Source: Zopfochytrium polystomum | Taxonomy: Eukaryota; Chytridiomycota; Chytridiomycetes; Chytridiales; Chytridiaceae | Direction: 5' to 3' | NCBI GenBank assembly: GCA_025765615.1 | Contig: JAIVFJ010000247.1 | Coordinates: 1-64,000 of the forward strand | DNA length: 64,000 nucleotides | In this document: piece by piece, positions 57,996 to 64,000 of the stretch | Layout of the letters: each line of letters opens with the position of its first letter | Numbering within the stretch: the stretch's first letter is position 1 | Notes under the pieces: generated by a model | Told to the model about the DNA's origin: nothing | The model's input: only the letters and a program-made list of their open reading frames with translations | Database searches by the model: none | Program-made: the position numbers and the translations under genes

Positions 57996-58415
57996 TTAAG
58001 AACGAGGCGAGGGGGGTTTTGGTCCCAACCCAAGCCTTGTTTTTGCGCTCCGGGTGGATTGGTCGTCGCCAGAGCTCGCGGGCTGGCCTCTGGTGGCGCA
58101 GCCCAGAAAGAAGCAGAAGAGAATAACGGCGAAGGCGAAAAAAGCCCCGATAATACCATTCTGGATGGCGACTTCGTCACCCGGATCTGTTCGCGGTGAG
58201 TGGTATATTCACGTGTGCCATGTGGAAGGGTGGGGAGGGGGGGGGAGGTTAGCGACGCCCGGGCATGCACGCGAGGGGAGCGCGGAGGAAGGCAAGGTTG
58301 CAGTCTTGCCTCGTCGGGAAATGTGAGAGTGCGGTGCGTTTGCAGGTGCCATGACCGGCGACTCAGCGGCGAATGCGTGGGAAAGTACTGCGAGGGCGAG
58401 GCCTGTGACCAGCAT
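57996..58415 (-). CDS. Small single-pass membrane protein, likely signal peptide
   Basis: Not recognised. Start at 58415, MLVTGLALAVLSHAFAAESP, looks like a cleavable signal peptide. A downstream exon encodes DPGDEVAIQNGIIGAF followed by a transmembrane helix (FAFAVILFCFFLGCA) and a short basic tail ending KPPSPRS at 57996. The two parts are in different frames and need an intron ending gaacag near 58190; the donor was not fixed. Type I topology with a roughly 50-residue outside domain and 45-residue cytosolic tail is inferred. The poly-A/G run just upstream (58425-58465) belongs to the 5' leader. Confidence 0.5.
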
Positions 58416-58422
58416 AGCCTTC

Positions 58423-58453
<31 letters not shown>

Positions 58454-59243
58454 CTTTTCTCTTTTTGCTTTCGGTAAGTATGAGGTCGGTGGATGATGTC
58501 GAGAGGGAGCTTTCGCGGACAGAGCGCTGGGGCGAATCGGATAAAATGCACAGAGTCGCGAGGTCGCGGCGGCGGCGGCGGCAGCGGCGGCGACTGGGAC
58601 GGGTGGAATGTGTGAGCAGACGGCGGCAGCGAGGTCTCGGGACAGCGACAGAGTCTTTCCAGAAACAGATATGGGCACAGACAGGCACGCACGCACACAA
58701 ACAAACGACACCTGCTGCGCCGCCGGGAGATTCTTTCATTTTGATCTGTTTCAGCGCGGCGACGGCGCGTGTCATATGGGTGTGGGGCCGCTGAACTGCT
58801 GCACGCGCCCAACAATGCGCTGTCCCTTCGAGGCCCCCCAGAACTCCTTTCCTCACCTGCCCTTTGGTCCAACCGCATGACTCCTTCCGGCCCGTCCAAA
58901 GTAAGTTCGACTGCGAATTCGCCAAACGAGCCTGTTTAAAAAAGGTTCGCACAGTTCTCTGTTTCATTGTGAAAGGTGAGCGCCAAGGCAAAAGGAGAGG
59001 AAGCCCGAAAGAGGTGGCCGGTGAGTTGACATACCCGTGGCTTGCTGCTGATGCCTACAGTTTGCTGCATTATCTCTATGTCTCCTGACAGAAACTCTTT
59101 CCACAATCGCCTTGCCGCCAAGAAACGTTGGAAGATACCCACACACATCCTCGCCGTTTTAAGAAGTAGTAGTGATACCGGAGCTGGCTAAGCCTTGCCG
59201 ATTCGAGCATTTCTGTTGCAACGGAAAGACACCCACAGCCACC
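58416..59243. other. Divergent intergenic region
   Basis: Contains T- and CT-tracts (58425-58470), a GGC-rich stretch (58565-58600) and no supported gene. It holds the promoters of the small membrane protein (minus) and the second F-box/WD40 gene (plus). Confidence 0.4.
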
Positions 59244-60614
59244 ATGATCGCCGACGGCCAGGATCCCCCAGCCGTTGCGCAAACTCGCCCACCCCCTTCG
59301 GACCTGTCTCGCCCGCACGGACAGCAGCAGCACGAGCCAGCGCACCCGCGGCCCCTTTCCCTCGAGGCCATGCCCGAAGAGATCCTCCACCGCGTGCTCC
59401 TATGCGTCGCGTCCGACGTCAAGTCCCTCGCAAGTCTCAGCCGCGCATCCAAGTTCTGGTCGCGCCGCGCCGCCGCCGACGGCACGCTCTGGCGCGCCAT
59501 GTTCCTCGCCCGCTGGAACGCGCCCGTGTCCCTCGCCGACTCCCCAAACATCCTCGACCGCGGCCAGCCGACGACCACCAGGAACGAAACAACACCCGTT
59601 CTCTGGAAAAAGCTCTTCCGCGATCGCAGAGATCTCGCCCGCTTCCGATTGGGCGCCAGCACCGGCAAGCTCAAGGGTCCGGACTTTAAGATTGTCCGCG
59701 GCATCTGCGTCGACGCGTTCTCCATCGTGACCGCAGACGACAACGGCGCTCAGATCTGGGATCGCGCCACTCGAAAATGCGTGCGGACCCTCGCCGGATC
59801 CTGGCGCGGAGTCCGCAGCGTTGCCTGTCACGGCAGCACGATCGTGTGCGGCACGTTGGAGGGTGAAGTCAAAGCGTGGAACGCAAAGACTGGCAAGCTC
59901 GAGGACACGCTGCGCGGGCTCAGCGGCGTTGTTCATTTTGTCTACGTCAACGCCGAGCTCGTTGTCGGTGCGGACGAGGATCGCGTCAACGTTTGGTCCC
60001 GCTCGACAAAAGCCATTGTGAAAACGTTTACAAAGGCGAAGCGCTCGTACGGCAGCGTCGACGCTCACAACGGTCTCATTGCGTTTACCATTTCAGACAA
60101 TACGGTCCAAGTGCTTCGCCTGCCTTCTGGAGACCTCGTCCACACGCAAGAATTTGAAAGCGCCGTCTCGTCGATTCAGCTCGAAAACTCCACCCTCGCT
60201 GCGGGATGCCAGAACGGGGTCTACGCGTGGGACATTCGATCTGGCAAGCGCTTGTTTGGGGAAGCTTGCGACGACCAGCTGGTTGTCCTCAGCCTTCACT
60301 GCGGCAATCTGTTGGTGAAAAGCAAAATTGGAGCCACAATCAGCATTGTAGTTCGTGACCTTTTCAACGGTGGAACGATCGTGCGCCAAATACCTTCTCT
60401 GCGCAAACAGGGCGAATTCTTTTCAGGGTTGTGTCTGCATGCATCAGGGGTTGTAGTTGGCGAGGCAGTAAGCACAAATTCGGTTTTCAAAAAGGCACAT
60501 TAGCCTAATGCTCCGTTCCTCCCTTTTCTCTCGTGCTAGGCTGGCGAAGTGGTCATGTGGGACTTTGACGGGGGCGTACCATACGCCCATGAGTTCATGG
60601 AGTTGAAAAAGTGA
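59244..60614 (+). CDS. F-box/WD40-like protein 2
   Basis: Exons 59244-60467 and 60540-60614 join in phase to 432 residues. F-box: LSLEAMPEEILHRVLLCVAS and SLASLSRASKFWSRRAAADG-TLWRAMFLARW, close in style to the first F-box protein (both contain LWRxxFLARW followed by WKKLF or WKSLY). The propeller region has degenerate WD-type repeats: SIVTADDNGAQIWD, TIVCGTLEGEVKAWN, LVVGADEDRVNVWS, TLAAGCQNGVYAWD and, across the intron, VVVGEAGEVVMWDFDGG. GH dipeptides are mostly lost, so the blades are divergent. Likely an SCF substrate receptor. Intact. Confidence 0.82.
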
Positions 60615-61283
60615 TTTGCGCCGTTCCCTGGCTAGTGGAAAGTGTTGTTTCTGTTGGGCTGGTAAGAGGCGAATGTGAAAGAAGAAACTGAGACCGAGCT
60701 CGGGCGGCTTCGGATCCAGTCTAACAGTGAGGAGCGAAAGAGCTGAGATGGCAAGGATATGTTTATGACTGTTTGGACTGTTCTCTTACTTCCGGTTTGG
60801 CTGTCACCGGTTCCTTACTTACTTCTCATAATCACATGAGTGCGGTCGCCGCCGTGGCAGCATCCGACGGCCTTTCCCAGCTGGACCCGAGGTCGCTCAT
60901 CGAATCCTGGCCCTCGTCGCAGACTGCTTTGCTGCGGCTCCGCTCAGATTACTTTGTCACGTGGCAGCCTTCCAGGTTTACGATCGTTCAGCGCAGGCCC
61001 ACCCTTATCAGTGGTGGTGGACTCGGGTCGGCTTTGCACCGAAGATGAATTGCAATTGTGACACATATCAACTGGACAGAACTTGCGACGGTCGCCCGCC
61101 GCTCTTTCGGTCAAGCCTCCCTCAATTCTAGCGAACGGCACAACCATCTGCTTTACGTTCCCCACTGACAAGTCTTCTCCTACTCTTATTTTGGCGGAGT
61201 CGGGAGAACTTTTTCATTTTGGCGCTGCGGTACCGCTTGCGAGAAACTTGCTGAAAGGATAAATTATGATGTTATTTTCTCCC
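60615..61283. other. Intergenic, nothing clear
   Basis: No supported gene. A plus-strand 91-codon frame starting at 60773 is open but has no recognisable features. Confidence 0.35.
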
Positions 61284-61680
61284 TTATTTTATGAGAATGT
61301 CACGCACGCTAAATTCCTCAAACAAGGCCGCATGATCGGCTACATTTCGCTGCGTCTCAGACTGCCTTCCATCCGCCGCCTCATTGTACGAAAAGGTATG
61401 GTAAACTCCAACTTTGTTGAGAACCATCGGCCCGCCCTCCTGCAACGGCTCCATCAGCATGCCCACAGCGTAGTCATCCGAAAAGCGGTTTTTCCTGTCG
61501 CACGAAATGGAAGTGCCCAACAGCGCGAGCACGATCTGCTTGCACGCGGCGAGGTGTTTGCATTCGTTGGCAATGCCGGAGAGCAGCCGGCCGTTGGCGG
61601 TGACGATCTCGACCTTTTTTGACGTACTTTGGGAACGAAACGAAGGTGAAAATAATCTGCCCTCAGGCGGCACGCGCTAA
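61284..61680 (-). CDS. Uncharacterised coding segment
   Basis: A 129-codon minus-strand frame reads KKVEIVTANGRLLSGIANEC, QIVLALLGTSISCDRKNRFS, DDYAVGMLMEPLQEGGPMVL and ends EEFSVRDILIK at 61284. It has balanced composition and looks like a real protein. The frame has no ATG at its beginning (GTG at 61673), so either the start is internal or an upstream exon exists. No family recognised. Confidence 0.4.
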
Positions 61681-61906
61681 GTGGGGTTTATAGACGGTAT
61701 TGATTCTCGCAATTACCACCAACAAAGGCTCTGCTGGTGGTGTAAAATTCATCTCCTTCTAAGTCAAGATAGAAAGGACGATACGGGAAGAAAAGATGAG
61801 CGGCCGATGCTTCGTGCCAGTTTTAAATCAGAGTGTCTTTTTGTTTCCCCGGATGCACGTGAAAAAAGTCACAGTTAGGAGAAGAATGGCGCCGGTGCTG
61901 CATATT

Positions 61907-63149
61907 TCATGATCGGGACAGCTGAAAGAAAGGGGAATGGGGCCGGCGTTAGTACCCAGAGACCATAACGGAAGGAAAATCCAATCTGCGCGGGGGGGAG
62001 CTTACTTTGAGGAACTCTTCGCGGGTCTTTGGGTCGTCGCGGAAGACGCCCAGCATGCAGCTCGTCACTGTCGAGCTTCCCGGCTTTTCGACGCCGCGCA
62101 TGACCATGCACATGTGCCTGTGTGTGCGTGTGTGTGTGTGGGTGTGTGAGTGAGTGACAAGGAACCAAACAGCCAAAATGCGATCGCATTTCGCGCTTAA
62201 TCGCTTGATCGCACACCAAACAAACAAACTATCAAACTTCAACTTCAACAACTACTCACGACGCTTCCATGGTGACCGCGACGCCCTGCGGCTGCAACAC
62301 TTCCCATAGCGCGACGGCGATCTGCTTGGTCAGCCGCTCCTGCACCTGAAGCCGCCTGCTGTACATTTCCGCAATTCTCGCCAGCTTGCTGAGCCCGACC
62401 ACGCGCCGATTCGGAATGTACCCGATCGCGACTTTGCCCACAAACGGCACCATGTGGTGCTCGCAGAGCGAGAACACGTCGATGCCCTTGACAATCACCA
62501 TCTCGTCGTGGTCTTCCTCGAACACGGCGCCGTTGATCACGTCCTGCAGGTTCTCTTCGTACCCCTTTGTGAGAAAGAGGAGAGCCTTGGCGTACCGGAG
62601 CGGCGTCTTTTGAAGGCCCTCGCGGTCGGGATCTTCGCCGATGCACTCGAGAAGCGTCTCGACCGCGCTTGTTAGGCGCGCGAGGCGCTCTTCGCGCGCG
62701 TGCGGGGACTCGGTCTTGCGCGCGAGCGTGCCGACAGAGGGCCACGAGAGACCAGTGTTGTCGATCGAGCGGAGCAGCGGCGAGTTGGCGGGATCCTGCT
62801 GTGGAGAAGGTCTGAGGTGCGGGTGGCGTTGGAAGACGGACGCGATCGGGAGAGAAGGGGATGAGGACGTCGAGGAGGAGGATCCGGCGGGCGGGGAGGG
62901 GCTCGGGGAGATGACGCTGGAAGGCAGGGCAAAGTGGGATTGTTGCGATGGAGCCGCATGTCCAAGCGGCGGTCGGCCGGCCGAGGAGGAGGAGGAGGAG
63001 GAGGATGCGGCGGCGGCGGCGGCGGCGGCGTGCTCGAGCGACGTTATGCGGGTCAGGTCGGTCAGATCGTCGCCGAGAGTGACGGCGACGGCGGCGGCGG
63101 CCGGCCGATCGTCGCCTGCTGGATGGTTGCGAGTGTTGTTGTCGTCCAT
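61907..63149 (-). CDS. GCH1: GTP cyclohydrolase I
   Basis: Converts GTP to 7,8-dihydroneopterin triphosphate, first step of folate and tetrahydrobiopterin synthesis. Exons 63149-62260, 62117-62006 and 61921-61907 join in phase to 338 residues. The first 150 residues are a disordered extension with Ala and Ser runs (encoded by GCG/GCC and TCC repeats near 62985-63035). The catalytic domain starts near [20 protein letters not shown], with [36 protein letters not shown] (zinc Cys and catalytic His), [36 protein letters not shown] (second zinc Cys) and a short C-terminus FLKLSRS. The second intron holds CA repeats. Intact. Confidence 0.95.
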
Positions 63150-63177
63150 GTCCGTGTGTGTGTGTGTGTGTGTGTTT

Positions 63178-63224
63178 CCTTTTTTTTTTTTTTTTCTTTC
63201 TTTTTCTTTTTTTTTTTTTTTAGC
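63178..63224. repeat. Poly-T tracts upstream of the GTP cyclohydrolase gene
   Basis: Two T-runs of 13-17 bases separated by CTTTC, preceded by a TG repeat (63155-63172), immediately before the start codon on the minus strand (A-rich 5' leader). Typical of several promoters in this window. Confidence 0.8.
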
Positions 63225-63539
63225 TGTTTTCAAATTCCGAAAATCAGCCCGTTTTGGCCGATTATAACAAGAGGCGTCGCCTTTTTGTCCAAAAATTAAA
63301 TTTCCGCAAAAAGGCTTGACCAGACACATCCATGATATCGGTGGAAAAACACCCAATTTTGCTTACGTACACAGCGGAGAATCTTTTCTTCATTTTTTGG
63401 GGGGAGGAAACGGGATAAAAAAAGGAAGCGAGGAGTTTTCTGATTGGAGGACTTAATTTATCCGCCAAAATGCGACCTGATATTAGATATGTAACGATGA
63501 CAAGTCGGGGCACAGTTGCAATACTTTTTCACAAAGGTT

Positions 63540-64000
63540 GATCGCGGAGCCGCACTTCGAGACCGCGAACGATGGCATTGATGATCGCGACATCACCGCC
63601 GCCGTGGGGGCGGAAAAGATGCGTGTCCGTGCGCGGCTGAAGACCAGGGCTGCCGCAGATAAGGATTGCATGTCGTCTGATGTGCCCGCGGCCATGCGGG
63701 CGTTCGGTCTGGGAGCGGACATCTGGACGTGGTGTACGTCGCAGCTGTGGTGCGGAATGAGCAGAGAAGAGAGAGCGGAAGCCGTTAGAGGCGCAAATCA
63801 CTGGGGGCTGTCGGGTGAAGGGGTTGGAGGTTTCACGGCAGCTGCCCGAACCTCTCAAACGATCCTGCCATCTCTTGGTCAAGACCGCCGTCGCTTCCTG
63901 ACGACCCTTCGCAATCTGCAGTGGGGCTCTTCTTCCAGGCAAGCTGATCATCGAGTAAAATCAAAGCGGAAAAAAAAAATTGAAAATTCGGGTGCGATTC
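63540..64000 (+). other. Open frame running off the right edge, unassigned
   Basis: A plus-strand frame without stops from about 63540 to the window end reads LIAEPHFETANDGIDDRDIT, MSSDVPAAMRAFGLGADIWT, GANHWGLSGEGVGGFTAAAR and QDRRRFLTTLRNLQWGSSSR. The minus strand is also open over part of it. Composition is plausible for protein but no family was recognised and no intron signals settle the strand. Confidence 0.25.

Overview
This window is nuclear DNA of a fungus, most likely a chytrid (Chytridiomycota). The evidence is frequent short GT-AG introns (about 55-150 nt), GC-rich exons alternating with long A/T homopolymer tracts, fungal sterol genes (ERG10 and ERG25 types), fungal DUF4436 and DUF1769 proteins, a two-domain soluble adenylyl cyclase of the kind kept in flagellated fungi, and a family of W-W-K-x-S-G-L-E-L-K-Y repeat proteins that I associate with chytrids. 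No prokaryotic operon, CRISPR array or organellar gene is present. The species cannot be named from the sequence alone.

Layout. 1-3.9 kb: 5' part of a soluble adenylyl cyclase (minus). 4.3-6.8 kb: uncharacterised membrane protein (minus). 7.2-9.0 kb: acetyl-CoA C-acetyltransferase (minus). 9.9-11.1 kb: DUF1769 protein (minus). 12.45-13.56 kb: C-4 methylsterol oxidase (plus). 14.5-21.0 kb: a structurally complete CMC-type (CACTA/Plavaka-like) DNA transposon with perfect 18-bp terminal inverted repeats, a spliced transposase gene and a second spliced gene. 21.5-25.2 kb: small heat-shock protein, mitochondrial enoyl-CoA hydratase and a DUF4436 membrane protein; the last two diverge from a 66-bp shared promoter.

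26.5-32.0 kb: a PIF/Harbinger transposon, itself hit by a 348-bp solo LTR and a roughly 2.1-kb foreign segment. 32.7-44.4 kb: an accessory, rearranged region with W-repeat/F-box genes and fragments, a Ty1/copia element lacking most of its reverse transcriptase, a related LTR relic, two copies of a SAM-dependent methyltransferase and a short-chain dehydrogenase relic.

45.3-64 kb: mainly ordinary genes: F-box/WD40 protein, F-BAR/SH3 protein (minus), three tandem copies of a multi-pass membrane protein (minus), HID1, a small single-pass membrane protein (minus), a second F-box/WD40 protein and GTP cyclohydrolase I (minus).

Two themes stand out. First, the mobile DNA at 26.5-32 kb carries many perfect heat-shock elements (alternating nGAAn/nTTCn): 3 units in the left and 4 in the right Harbinger terminus, and runs of 4, 7, 3 and 3 units in the nested solo LTR, upstream of a TATA-like box on the minus strand. 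This is a candidate heat-responsive mobile-element system. Second, several otherwise conserved genes (thiolase, adenylyl cyclase, DUF1769, the first F-box/WD40) need one or more single-base corrections to stay in frame, while others (ERG25, ECHS1, DUF4436, HSP20, HID1, GCH1) are intact. That pattern could be assembly error or real gene decay and should be resolved before any pseudogene claim.

Exon coordinates were read by eye from splice signals and reading frame; no search or alignment was run.
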